64,000 nt of DNA from an uncultured Clostridia bacterium. GTDB taxonomy: Bacteria > Bacillota > Clostridia > Lachnospirales > CAG-274. Both the position numbers and the translations under genes were made by a program. The DNA is taken from positions 31,826 to 95,825 of the forward strand of contig CANRHR010000007.1 of assembly GCA_947630475.1 (NCBI GenBank), in the 5' to 3' direction. How positions within the stretch are numbered: the first letter of the stretch is position 1; every line of letters begins with the position of its first letter. The notes beneath the pieces are model-generated. The model made no database searches. It was not told where the DNA came from and worked only from the letters and a program-made list of their open reading frames with translations. This document shows, one piece after another, positions 24,939-33,686 of this stretch.

Positions 24939-27900
24939 TTAGTTAGCTTTATCTGCAGTGCTTGAAACCAAGTCATAAATGCTTGACATCATAACAGCCA
25001 TTTGCGCTCTTGTAATGTCAGATGTTGCATCAATATTTGAACCTGTACCGTTTACAATACCTGCATTTACCAAAATAGCAACGAATGGTCTTGCATAAGG
25101 AGCTATATTAGCGCTGTCTGCAAATTTATCCAATACGCTTTCGTCGTTGTTTGTTTCAACGCCGATTAATTGAAGAGTCTTTGCAGTAAGAACCATCATA
25201 TCTTGTCTGGAGATAGTTCCTTCAGGATTGAATGTGTTGTCACCTGAACCTGTAGCAATACCTGCTTCCAGAGCCAAGCCTACTGCATTAGCATAGTACT
25301 TGCTGGAATCAACATCGCTGAAGTTCTTTGAAGGAGTACCTTCAAGGCCTAATGTTCTTACAAGCATAACAACCAAATCGCCTCTCTTGCTGTTTGCATC
25401 GGGAGCAAATTGATTGTTGCCTACGCCGTTGATAATTCCTGCGGCAGCAAGTTTATCGATAGCGTTTGAAGCCCAAGCTCTTGTATTCTTGTCAGAGAAG
25501 TTAGTATTTACATTTGGCTTAACTGACGGAACAGTGATCTTAAGACCTGTGCTTGTAGTAAATGATTTATCGTTGTTTTCGGCAGTTACTGTTGGTGCAT
25601 TTGAATCATTATTGTTTTCGGTTTCGTTATTTGCAGTTTCATTATCTGCAGCTTCGTTATTTGCGGTTTCATTCTTTGAATCTTCTTTGTTTGCGGTTTC
25701 ATTCTTTGAAGATTCATTATTTGAAGATGAGCTGCTTGAAGAGCTGCCTCCGCTTGCTTTCTTTGAGCTGCTTCCGCCGCTTGATCCGCTTGAATGAGAT
25801 CCGCCGGAAGAGCTGTTGTTGTTGTCATTAGTAGTAGATTGAGAAATATCTTCGCTTGTAGACTCAGAAGACTCTTCTGAAGATGTTTCTATAGTTACTG
25901 AATTAGGATCGCCGTATCCGTTAAATGAGATACCGCCAACACCCGGAAGTTTTACTAAATCAGATTCTTCATGGATATAAGGCTGTTTTCTCTTTAAGAA
26001 ATCGCCAACGTTGAATGAACCGTCCGCATTTCTGTCAAATCTTTGATCAGAGCCAAGAACAGCATTTACATCTGTGCTTACAAAGATGCTTTCGTCAACA
26101 GCTTCACCTAAGTTGTTTGTAGAGCCTTTTCCTGCTTCTCTTTCAAGGTAGTTTGAATTTTCCTTAGTAAGATCAAGCTCACAGTTATTAGGATAATTTG
26201 TATCTTTGTTAAGATAGCTTCCGATAATATCTGTGTTGCCGTTCTTAATTGAAACTATACCCTTAAGATCCCAGCTGTATCTTTCAGGATAAGAGCTGTA
26301 AAGGTTGATTCCCTTGAATGTATTGTTCCATGCTATGAGGTTTCTAACCTTCATATTAGGATTAGAGTTACAAGAAAGACCGCTTCCTGAACCAACATCA
26401 GGGTCATTCTGGAATGTTATACAATCCTTGAGGTAGTGCTTAACAGGAATGTTTTCTCCGCCCATCTTATAGCCGTTGTGACCGCCTTTGCCGTAAGGAG
26501 TTTCGCTTCCGTCGTCATTGAGTCTGTAGCCGTTTCTGTATGAAACGCAGTCCTCAAGAACAACCGGACCTATAGGGCCTGAAGAAAGCTTAGCATAACA
26601 GTCCCAGCCATCGTCTGAGTTGTGGTGAGATATACATCCCTTAAATACGTTGCCATATCCAACCGTAAGCTTAGCAGCAAAGCCGTCTGCGCCGTCTAAT
26701 GCTCTGTCGGCATTGTTGTATGCTTCACAGTTTAATATGAGGTTGTAGGATGGCCATTCATCTATAGTTTCAGCGCTGTTTGTACGTGCAATCTGAATAC
26801 CTGTTCCTAAGTTGTTGAAAGCTACACAATTTTCTATTGTATTGTATTTTCCGCCTATCTGAAGAGCATGATCGGCCGCTCTTGTAAAGCCTATGCCCTT
26901 TATATGCCAGTTGCTTGCGCCTATGTTAGCTCCGGATCCTACGTTTTCAAAATCGATAACAGGGAAAGCTCCATCATCAGCCCAAAGATAGCGAGGATTA
27001 CTTTTAATACCTGAACGATCTTCACTAATAGTAAATTCTTTAGGATATGAATAAATACCATCCATCATTACGATTTTTTCACCATTTACAGCAAAACCAA
27101 CAGCGGAATCGATATCGAGAGGATTATCTCTTGAGCCCGTACCTGAGCCTGAGCCTGTAGGTGATACATAGAGAATTCCCGTATCTTCTCTGATATTGTT
27201 GTGAACAATATTTACTGTTCTTACAATCGGAGCATAGCTTGTTAATTTATCGGCTGTGCTTGGAGTGTAGATAAGCTTAAATACGTTTGTTGAATTTTCA
27301 ACCAATTTAGTTGGGAATGACGTTGTTTTAGAAGTTATTCTTATATCTTTAATTATAATATTTCCATTTTGACTGATAGTAATGTATCCGCCATTATCAT
27401 TGTTTGTTTTAACAACAAGATTATAATCTGAAGTTGATGAATAAAGTCTTGAAGATACTGACATTGATGGAGTAATCTCTTCTGTTCTTACAGTGTTTAT
27501 AATCTCATCAGTTTCCGGATTTGAGGTATAAAGCTCTACATTTGAAAACTCTGCTACAGCCCAGCGAGCTGCGAAGAAGCCTACATAAACTTCATCATTT
27601 TGAACCTCAAATATATTATTCATTGCTACATCATCCATAAAGTCAGTCATTGTTTCGCCTGTCTTAAGGTTTGTACAAGTAGCCTGAATACCTCTTCTTA
27701 ATGTACCGTCTGCTTTTCTTTCAACATTTACTCTCTTAAGAGTGATTCTGTAATTATCGCCATCGCCCGCAAGAGGCCCTGCGTCTGCAACTTCGCTTTC
27801 CCAGCTGTCTTTTGTAAGCTGATAATTGTTGTGTGTAGTATCGTCAACAGCTGTGCAAAGTTCTGCTTTAGGGAATGTTGATGAAATAGGATAAAGCTCA

Positions 27901-30710
27901 CTGTTTGTGATTGTGCCGCCGCCGTCTGAATCGATAAGACCTGTTCTTGCAAAGATATTTATTCTGTCACGGTTCTTATTTCTTTCATAGCTTGCAGCTG
28001 TTGGATCTTCGGGCCATTTTGAATAAGAATAAGCGCCTGCAAGAACCATATTTGAAGTCCAAGTAGTACCTCTCATCATAGGTACAGGACCATATTCATC
28101 TGTTACGGCTTTTGTTGTGTCAGTAGTCATGCTTCCATCTAAGCCTTTAAGAGGAACAACGTCACGAGCCATAAGACCGAAGCCTTCCTGACCGTTACGA
28201 GCCTGGCTTTGGCTGAAAGGACCTTGTTTTGAACCGATATAGCCGATTACATGAACGTCTGCAGATAAAGTGAAGTTGTCTTCACTTGGAACTGTTGTAT
28301 AGTAGTAACCGATTCCGTCATGACCGGCATTTGTTATTTTACCTGCGCCGTTCCAGCTTCTTACAAAGATTTTTCCTTCGGCTGTACCCATGTTATCAGG
28401 TATAACTTCGGTATTTCCGCCTTTGATTTCGGAATCAGCCTCATCATTTCCTACAGAGCCTGAAGACTGACCGAATACAGAGCCTCTCCATTTAAAATCA
28501 GATTGTTTTTCTCTGATTGTTACAGGAATTTCTATAGACTCGAAGTTTGTATTTGTTGGAACGATTGTTACCTTTGTTTCACCGATAATATTTTTGTTAA
28601 TATCATATTCTGCTGTATCTATGGTGTAGTCTGTTCCGAGAACAGCATCAGTTTTTAAACCGCTCCTATAGAATGTAACAACCTTAATACCTTCGGGATC
28701 GAATGAATCACCTACGTTATATGTTGTTTTTGGATAATTTTCAACAACAAGACGTAATGGTGAATCATTTATAACTTTTACATTAAATTGAGTGGTAAAA
28801 GAAGGATTAAGATTATAAACAACTGTTAAAGTTAATTCTCCATCTGATACTTTTGTACTGTCAAAGCCTTGAATAGTATAGTCATTTTCATTAATGTTTG
28901 CAAAAGAATTGTTAGAATAAGCACCTCTTATAACCAATCCATCGGGTTCAAATTCATCGCCAACATAATAAGTTTTTTTTGCAGGCTCTACAGCAACATA
29001 TATTCTTTCAAGCTCTACATCATTGATAGTAATATCATATGTTGCAGATACATCGTTTGGATCGATTGTTTCTTCCGCTACTCTTGAAACATAAACTGTT
29101 TTAGCTCCTACCAAGCTTGAGTTAAGAACAGCAGAATCAATATATTCCTGACCGTCGATAGTGAAAATCAATTCGTTTGATTGAAGATTGGCAGTAGTTC
29201 CGTCCTCATATGTAGCTGAAGCTGATATACCTGCTGTAGAAAAATATCCGCCCTTGTTGTACTGATTGATAACAGGGGTTGATTTAAGTGTGATTTCTGT
29301 AACCTTCATAGGACGTACGTTAACTGTAAATGTATCGGAAAAATCGCCGCTTGCAACGCTTACGGGCTGTTCTCCGAGCATTTTTGAATCATAGCCTGTT
29401 ATAGACAATGAATCAAGAGGTGCAGTTTCAGTTGTATCTGCGCCGGTTTCCAAATCATGGTAGCCTACCTCAACCTCTAAGCCGGTAGTATCTAAATCTT
29501 CGCCATAATAATACTCGGTTTTGGTTGGTGGAGTTTTGATTGTAAGACTTGTAGCTATTTTTGTTACCTTTTCATACTTAATATCTGAAACGGAAATAGC
29601 TGCATTTCTGGCTGCAAAGAAACCAACATAAATAAATCCTTTTTCATCGCCTGTTATTACGCCTTCGCTGTCTGCAACAGAGAAGCTTTCATCGCCGCAG
29701 ATAACCTTATAATTTGAGCCTGATTTTGATATTGCCAAATCGAAGGTTCCAAGGTTAGAGCCTGCTGCATTGACAGTGGCAGAAAATGTTTTTTGTACAT
29801 TTTTCTTTCCTAATTCTGATGCATTAAGTCTTGTTGTTGCTGCAAAATTTCCTGATGAGGAATTATCACTGCTTATAAATAAGTTGTTAAATATTGAATA
29901 TGTGGTAGCTGTACCTGTGTCATCATCATTAGCATCCTTTTTTGAAAAAAGATTGTTCAATAATACCATACCAAGAGATGTCTGACCGGGATGGCTTTCA
30001 TCAAGAGTATTAAGAGCATCAATTGCAACCTTTCCTGACATATTAAAGCTGTCGCTTACAGGAACTGCCATAAGATAATAACCAATTGAATCTTCGTTGC
30101 TTGAATGTTTTCCTGTACCTCCTTCAGTTAATTTAACTGAAGCTGTACCGGCAGCCTCATCGCCGGTTATTTCGTATGGTTTGCTGTGAGTAGGACCGAA
30201 CGTATTGCCGGTTACCCAATCATAAGCAGCATATTCGCTTGTGCTTGGCACTATGGAAAGAAGATTAACATCATCAGAGCTTGAAGAGCTGTCTGAAGAA
30301 CTGTTGTCAGCCTGAGAGTTATCAGCCTGAATTTCGTTGTTCTGAGCATCATCAGCCTGAGTATCGTTATTTTGAGTTTCGTCAGCCTGAGTTTCATCAA
30401 CTTGAGCCTCGTCAGCCTGAGCTTCATCAACCTGAGCCTCGTCAACTTGAGTTTCATCAACCTGAGCCTCGTCAACTTGAGTTTCATCAACCTGAGCCTC
30501 GTCAACTTGAGTTTCATCAACTTGAGCCTCGTCAACTTGAGCATCATCAGCCTGAGCTTCATCAGCTTGAGATACTTCGGCAGGAGCATCTTCAACTATA
30601 GCTTCTTCAGTCGGAGCATCGGCAACTTCTTCAGCCATAGTGTTGACAGACAAAGATGTAAAAATCATACTGGCTGCTAAAACAAAGGCAAGAAATCTTT
30701 GCTTTTTCAT
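24939..30710 (-). CDS. Giant secreted SLH-anchored family 9 pectate lyase
   Basis: A protein of about 1923 residues. In order: signal peptide (KKQRFLAFVLAASMIFTSLS, cleavage after about residue 26); acidic VDEAQ/VDETQ pentapeptide repeats (about 40-127); a lectin-like beta-sandwich (157-383); four Ig-like Big_3-type domains with YYYGEDLDTTGLEVEV-like starts (385-735); a second, larger sandwich (743-1070); a linker; a parallel beta-helix (1178-1600); a Ser/Gly/Asn linker; three SLH domains (1733-1917). The beta-helix matches polysaccharide lyase family 9: Asp1342, Asp1366, Asp1367 and Asp1370 keep exactly the spacing of the Pel9A calcium ligands, and Lys1415 in GHNGYKMGG fits the catalytic lysine. 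It should cleave pectin at the cell surface. ATG 30710 follows AAAGGAG; a GTG four codons upstream overlaps that site. Confidence 0.9.
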   Translation of the reverse strand: MKKQRFLAFVLAASMIFTSLSVNTMAEEVADAPTEEAIVEDAPAEVSQADEAQADDAQVDEAQVDETQVDEAQVDETQVDEAQVDETQVDEAQVDEAQADEAQVDETQADETQNNDTQADDAQNNEIQADNSQADNSSSDSSSSSDDVNLLSIVPSTSEYAAYDWVTGNTFGPTHSKPYEITGDEAAGTASVKLTEGGTGKHSSNEDSIGYYLMAVPVSDSFNMSGKVAIDALNTLDESHPGQTSLGMVLLNNLFSKKDANDDDTGTATTYSIFNNLFISSDNSSSGNFAATTRLNASELGKKNVQKTFSATVNAAGSNLGTFDLAISKSGSNYKVICGDESFSVADSEGVITGDEKGFIYVGFFAARNAAISVSDIKYEKVTKIATSLTIKTPPTKTEYYYGEDLDTTGLEVEVGYHDLETGADTTETAPLDSLSITGYDSKMLGEQPVSVASGDFSDTFTVNVRPMKVTEITLKSTPVINQYNKGGYFSTAGISASATYEDGTTANLQSNELIFTIDGQEYIDSAVLNSSLVGAKTVYVSRVAEETIDPNDVSATYDITINDVELERIYVAVEPAKKTYYVGDEFEPDGLVIRGAYSNNSFANINENDYTIQGFDSTKVSDGELTLTVVYNLNPSFTTQFNVKVINDSPLRLVVENYPKTTYNVGDSFDPEGIKVVTFYRSGLKTDAVLGTDYTIDTAEYDINKNIIGETKVTIVPTNTNFESIEIPVTIREKQSDFKWRGSVFGQSSGSVGNDEADSEIKGGNTEVIPDNMGTAEGKIFVRSWNGAGKITNAGHDGIGYYYTTVPSEDNFTLSADVHVIGYIGSKQGPFSQSQARNGQEGFGLMARDVVPLKGLDGSMTTDTTKAVTDEYGPVPMMRGTTWTSNMVLAGAYSYSKWPEDPTAASYERNKNRDRINIFARTGLIDSDGGGTITNSELYPISSTFPKAELCTAVDDTTHNNYQLTKDSWESEVADAGPLAGDGDNYRITLKRVNVERKADGTLRRGIQATCTNLKTGETMTDFMDDVAMNNIFEVQNDEVYVGFFAARWAVAEFSNVELYTSNPETDEIINTVRTEEITPSMSVSSRLYSSTSDYNLVVKTNNDNGGYITISQNGNIIIKDIRITSKTTSFPTKLVENSTNVFKLIYTPSTADKLTSYAPIVRTVNIVHNNIREDTGILYVSPTGSGSGTGSRDNPLDIDSAVGFAVNGEKIVMMDGIYSYPKEFTISEDRSGIKSNPRYLWADDGAFPVIDFENVGSGANIGASNWHIKGIGFTRAADHALQIGGKYNTIENCVAFNNLGTGIQIARTNSAETIDEWPSYNLILNCEAYNNADRALDGADGFAAKLTVGYGNVFKGCISHHNSDDGWDCYAKLSSGPIGPVVLEDCVSYRNGYRLNDDGSETPYGKGGHNGYKMGGENIPVKHYLKDCITFQNDPDVGSGSGLSCNSNPNMKVRNLIAWNNTFKGINLYSSYPERYSWDLKGIVSIKNGNTDIIGSYLNKDTNYPNNCELDLTKENSNYLEREAGKGSTNNLGEAVDESIFVSTDVNAVLGSDQRFDRNADGSFNVGDFLKRKQPYIHEESDLVKLPGVGGISFNGYGDPNSVTIETSSEESSESTSEDISQSTTNDNNNSSSGGSHSSGSSGGSSSKKASGGSSSSSSSSNNESSKNETANKEDSKNETANNEAADNETANNETENNNDSNAPTVTAENNDKSFTTSTGLKITVPSVKPNVNTNFSDKNTRAWASNAIDKLAAAGIINGVGNNQFAPDANSKRGDLVVMLVRTLGLEGTPSKNFSDVDSSKYYANAVGLALEAGIATGSGDNTFNPEGTISRQDMMVLTAKTLQLIGVETNNDESVLDKFADSANIAPYARPFVAILVNAGIVNGTGSNIDATSDITRAQMAVMMSSIYDLVSSTADKAN
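30330..30590 (-). repeat. Tandem coding repeats, VDEAQ/VDETQ
   Basis: 15-base units (30-base higher order) encoding ADEAQ, VDEAQ and VDETQ in alternation in the N-terminal part of the pectate-lyase protein. Near-identical units suggest recent expansion. The region drives long spurious reading frames on the other frames. Confidence 0.9.
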
Positions 30711-30806
30711 TAACGTTTTCACTCCTTTTCTTAATATTTTAAGATATCAGACAAATTGTCTGTATCCGGTTTACCCATAAACTGTATTGAAAAACGATGG
30801 CAGACT

Positions 30807-30833
30807 AAAAAAATCTTGTGGCGAAATCAAGAT
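30807..30833 (-). terminator. Terminator-like hairpin in the pectate-lyase leader
   Basis: On the minus strand ATCTTG pairs with CAAGAT across a 9-base loop and is followed by seven T residues. It lies between the promoter (30886-30913) and the start codon, so it could attenuate expression. A second palindrome, CAGACAAATTGTCTG (30748-30762), lies closer to the gene. Confidence 0.5.
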
Positions 30834-30885
30834 AAGTTTAGGCTCTGTGTTCGTTATCCACTATAGCAGTTTATAGTTTAATTTA

Positions 30886-30913
30886 ATTATATCAAACTTA
30901 AAAAGAAAATCAA
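30886..30913 (-). promoter_or_regulatory. Promoter of the pectate-lyase gene
   Basis: Minus-strand TTGATT (30908-30913), 16-base spacer, perfect TATAAT (30886-30891). It predicts an unusually long leader of about 170 bases. Confidence 0.6.
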
Positions 30914-31061
30914 CTAAAATATTTTTTTGTAACATAAATTTAAAGGATACTTTTACATAATATAGATAAGATAGAAGTTTGAATTTTTATTAAATATTAA
31001 TATATAAAAATTTTAAATATGAAATGAATTTAGTAAATGATATTCATATCTTGATGATGTG
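30914..31061. other. Gene-free AT-rich spacer
   Basis: Part of the 523-base gap between the pectate-lyase and serA genes. Nothing recognised apart from the promoter and leader on one side and the family B repeat on the other. Confidence 0.5.
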
Positions 31062-31197
31062 ATTTATAAGTTTGTTAGAAGTGTCGCAGACATCAAATAT
31101 CGCATTTTCGCCTAGGAAAAAGGCGAGTTTCAAGGCTTTTGAAGCCGCCGGATTTTATTCATCTGTCTAAATTCTAAAAAATCCGAATGGACTTTTA
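31062..31197 (+). repeat. Intergenic repeat family B, long copy
   Basis: Shares ATTTATAAGTTT, GTGTCGCAGACATCAAA, ATCGCATTTTCGCC and TCCGAATGGACTTTT, in order, with the copy at 43808-43900. It carries extra hairpins (TCGCCT/AGGCGA and GGCTTTTGAAGCC). Its terminator arm is damaged here. Confidence 0.75.
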
Positions 31198-31200
31198 ATA

Positions 31201-31231
31201 AAAAAAACACCGCCTGAAGCGGTGTTTTTTT
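31201..31231 (-). terminator. Terminator of the serC-serA operon
   Basis: AAAACACCGC/GCGGTGTTTT with a 5-base loop and T-runs on both strands, just after the serA stop codon. Confidence 0.85.
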
Positions 31232-31233
31232 TA

Positions 31234-32391
31234 TTAAATGATTCTTATGTTAATTATTCCGTCAATTTCTTTAAGCTTTGAGCAAATGCTCTCATCAGGC
31301 TTAGAATCAACTGATATAAGGGTATAGGCAAAATCTTTTTTGCTTTTGTTAAGCATATTGTCTATATTTATATTGTTTTCACCTAAAATGCTTGTAACTG
31401 AGCCTACAATATTTGGCATATTTTTGTGATTTATGCAAATTTTTGTTTTTCCTGTGTTTGGAAGAGAACAATCCGGATAATTTACAGAATTTGTTATATT
31501 TCCGTTTTCAAGATAATCCATCATTTCGGCGCAAGCCATAACAGCGCAGTTATCTTCAGCCTCCGGAGTGGAAGCGCCAAGGTGAGGAAGAGTTATTATA
31601 CCTTCGCAGCCGACAACCTCTTCATTTGGAAAATCTGTAACATAGCAGGATACGCTTCCGTCTGCCAAGGCTGCTTTTATATCTGTATTGTTAACAAGCT
31701 CTCCTCTGGCAAGGTTTATAATACGCACTCCCTTTTTTGTTTTGGAAAGGCTTTCCTTGCAAATCATCTCTTTTGTATCATTTGTAAGGGGAACGTGTAT
31801 GGTTATATAATCGCTGTTTTTGAAAATTTCATCTAAATCTGTTGTGTATTTAATTTCGCTGTTTATGCTCAGCGCACTGTTTACAGAAAGATAAGGATCA
31901 TAACCTATAACTTTCATGCCCAATGAAGCGGCTGCGTTTGCCGCCAGCACGCCTATTGCGCCAAGGCCTATTACGCCAAGGGTTTTGCCGCTTATTTCGG
32001 GGCCTGCAAATTGAGATTTTCCCTTTTCGACAGCCGCGGCAACGCCCTGTGTTGAAGCAAGAGATTTTGCCCAAATACAACTGTCTATTATTTTTCTTGA
32101 TGAAATCAGAAGAGCTGTTAAAACAAGCTCTTTAACCGCATTTGCATTTGCTCCGGGCGTGTTGAAAACAACAATGCCTTTTTCGGCGCATTTTTCAAGA
32201 GGAATATTGTTTACTCCCGCTCCGCAGCGCGCAACTGCTTTAAGTGAAGAGGGAAGCTCCATATCGTGCATTTTGTAGCTTCTTAATAAAATGCCGTCGG
32301 GATTTTCTTCGTTGTCGGAAACACTGTATTTTGAGCTGAGCGTTTCTATACCGATTTTTGAAATTTTATTTAAAGTTAAAATTTTAAACAT
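31234..32391 (-). CDS. serA: D-3-phosphoglycerate dehydrogenase
   Basis: SerA oxidises 3-phosphoglycerate to 3-phosphohydroxypyruvate, the first step of serine synthesis. The 385 residues contain the substrate domain, the NAD-binding Rossmann motif GVIGLGAIGVLAANAA near residue 140, the catalytic Arg segment INLARGELVN and the His of ITLPHLGAST. A C-terminal ACT-type domain follows at about 310-385 (NIVGSVTSILGENNINIDNM), suggesting feedback by serine. It follows serC after 11 bases, so the pair is one operon. No serB is in the window. Confidence 0.95.
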   Translation of the reverse strand: MFKILTLNKISKIGIETLSSKYSVSDNEENPDGILLRSYKMHDMELPSSLKAVARCGAGVNNIPLEKCAEKGIVVFNTPGANANAVKELVLTALLISSRKIIDSCIWAKSLASTQGVAAAVEKGKSQFAGPEISGKTLGVIGLGAIGVLAANAAASLGMKVIGYDPYLSVNSALSINSEIKYTTDLDEIFKNSDYITIHVPLTNDTKEMICKESLSKTKKGVRIINLARGELVNNTDIKAALADGSVSCYVTDFPNEEVVGCEGIITLPHLGASTPEAEDNCAVMACAEMMDYLENGNITNSVNYPDCSLPNTGKTKICINHKNMPNIVGSVTSILGENNINIDNMLNKSKKDFAYTLISVDSKPDESICSKLKEIDGIINIRII

Positions 32392-32402
32392 TTTAAATCT
32401 CC

Positions 32403-33482
32403 TTATTTATTTTCGGTTTCAAATTTTTTCATAAATTCAACTAATTTTTTAACGCCCTCTACAGGCATTGCGTTATAAATTGAAGCTCTCATTCCGCCTA
32501 CCGTGCGGTGTCCTTTAAGGTTTACAAATCCGTTTGCAGTTGCTTCTTTTATAAATTTGGCGTTTATTTCTTCACTGTCTGTTACAAAAGGAATATTCAT
32601 AAGTGAACGATCCTTAGCGACTACAGTGCCCTTGAATAATGAAGAATTATCGAGGAAATCATAAAGAAGGCCGGCTTTTTCTTCGTTTAGCTTTTGAATT
32701 TCGCTTACGCCGCCCATTTCTTTAATCCACTCGTAAACAAGCTTTGAAATATAAATTGAATAAGCCGGAGGAGTGTTGTATAATGAACGATTTTTAGCAT
32801 GAATTTCATAATTGAGCATAGTAGGGCATATATCTGACGCATGTCCCAAAAGATCTTTGCGGATAATGCATACAGTAAGACCTGCAGGGCCTATATTTTT
32901 TTGAGCGCCCGCATAAAGCATCGCAAATTTTGAAACGTCCATTACCTCTGACATGATGTTTGAAGAAATATCTGCTATAAGCGGAACATCTCCTGTATCG
33001 GGAACAGAAGTATATCTTGTTCCGTAAATTGTGTTATTGTAAGTAATATAGAAATAATCGGCATCTTTTGAAAATTTTGATTTATCCAAATCGGGTATAT
33101 AATTAAAGGTTTTGTCTGCTGATGAAGCTACTATATTTACTTCGCCGTAGCGGGCTGCTTCTTGAGAGGCTTTTTTTGCCCACTGACCTGTAATTACATA
33201 ATCTGCCTTTTTGTTTTTAAAAAAGTTTAAAGGTATAGCCGCAAACTGTGTTGAAGCTCCGCCCTGAAGGAATAAAACTTCATAATTATCATCTATTCCC
33301 ATAAGCTCTCTTAAAAGCTCTTCGGCGCCGAAAATAATTTCTTCAAAGGGCTTTGAGCGGTGGCTCATTTCCATAACAGACATACCTGTTTCGCCGTAGC
33401 ATACCAATTCTTTCTGAGCCTTTTCAAGCACAGGAAGAGGAAGCATTGACGGGCCGGCTGAAAAATTATAAACTCTTTGCAT
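32403..33482 (-). CDS. serC: Phosphoserine aminotransferase
   Basis: SerC is a PLP enzyme that converts 3-phosphohydroxypyruvate to phosphoserine. It has 359 residues, the usual size. The start MQRVYNFSAGPSMLPLPVL is diagnostic. The region LFLQGGASTQFAAIPLN binds the cofactor phosphate, and the PLP lysine is in YAGAQKNIGPAG. The C-terminal GHRTVGGMRASIYNAM is conserved. AGGAGG precedes the ATG. The promoter TTGACT-17-TATAAT lies about 80 bases upstream. Confidence 0.97.
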   Translation of the reverse strand: MQRVYNFSAGPSMLPLPVLEKAQKELVCYGETGMSVMEMSHRSKPFEEIIFGAEELLRELMGIDDNYEVLFLQGGASTQFAAIPLNFFKNKKADYVITGQWAKKASQEAARYGEVNIVASSADKTFNYIPDLDKSKFSKDADYFYITYNNTIYGTRYTSVPDTGDVPLIADISSNIMSEVMDVSKFAMLYAGAQKNIGPAGLTVCIIRKDLLGHASDICPTMLNYEIHAKNRSLYNTPPAYSIYISKLVYEWIKEMGGVSEIQKLNEEKAGLLYDFLDNSSLFKGTVVAKDRSLMNIPFVTDSEEINAKFIKEATANGFVNLKGHRTVGGMRASIYNAMPVEGVKKLVEFMKKFETENK

Positions 33483-33560
33483 ATTAAAAACCTCCTATTA
33501 ATATAAAGAACAGCTTTGTATTCTTTAAGTAATTGCTTGTATAAATATGAATATTTTTTA

Positions 33561-33589
33561 ATTATATACCACGTTTTTTAAGTAGTCAA
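33561..33589 (-). promoter_or_regulatory. Promoter of serC-serA
   Basis: Minus-strand TTGACT (33584-33589), 17-base spacer and perfect TATAAT (33561-33566). Confidence 0.8.
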
Positions 33590-33612
33590 TGCCATAAATT
33601 TTAAAATTTAGC

Positions 33613-33641
33613 TTTACATATTCAAAAAAAGAATATAAGAT
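33613..33641 (+). promoter_or_regulatory. Possible promoter of gltX
   Basis: TTTACA (33613-33618), 17-base spacer, TAAGAT (33636-33641), 45 bases before the start codon. The -10 is weak. Confidence 0.45.
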
Positions 33642-33686
33642 TATAAATATGTTTGTTAACGATATTATTTGAAAGGAGTTTAAACC

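Noticed and set aside
25414..25797. 127-codon plus-strand frame rich in Leu, Phe and Ser
   Set aside because: It is the complement of the Ser/Glu/Asn-rich linker and SLH start of the pectate-lyase protein.
30330..30590. Regularly spaced repeats resembling a CRISPR array
   Set aside because: Units are 15 bases, contiguous with no spacers, and encode the in-frame pentapeptides VDEAQ/VDETQ of a secreted protein.
30723..30890. Possible cyclic-di-GMP riboswitch in the pectate-lyase leader
   Set aside because: A GCCTAAA-like segment is present, but the GGCAAA-GAAA-GACGCAAAGC core of that class is absent; only generic hairpins could be supported.
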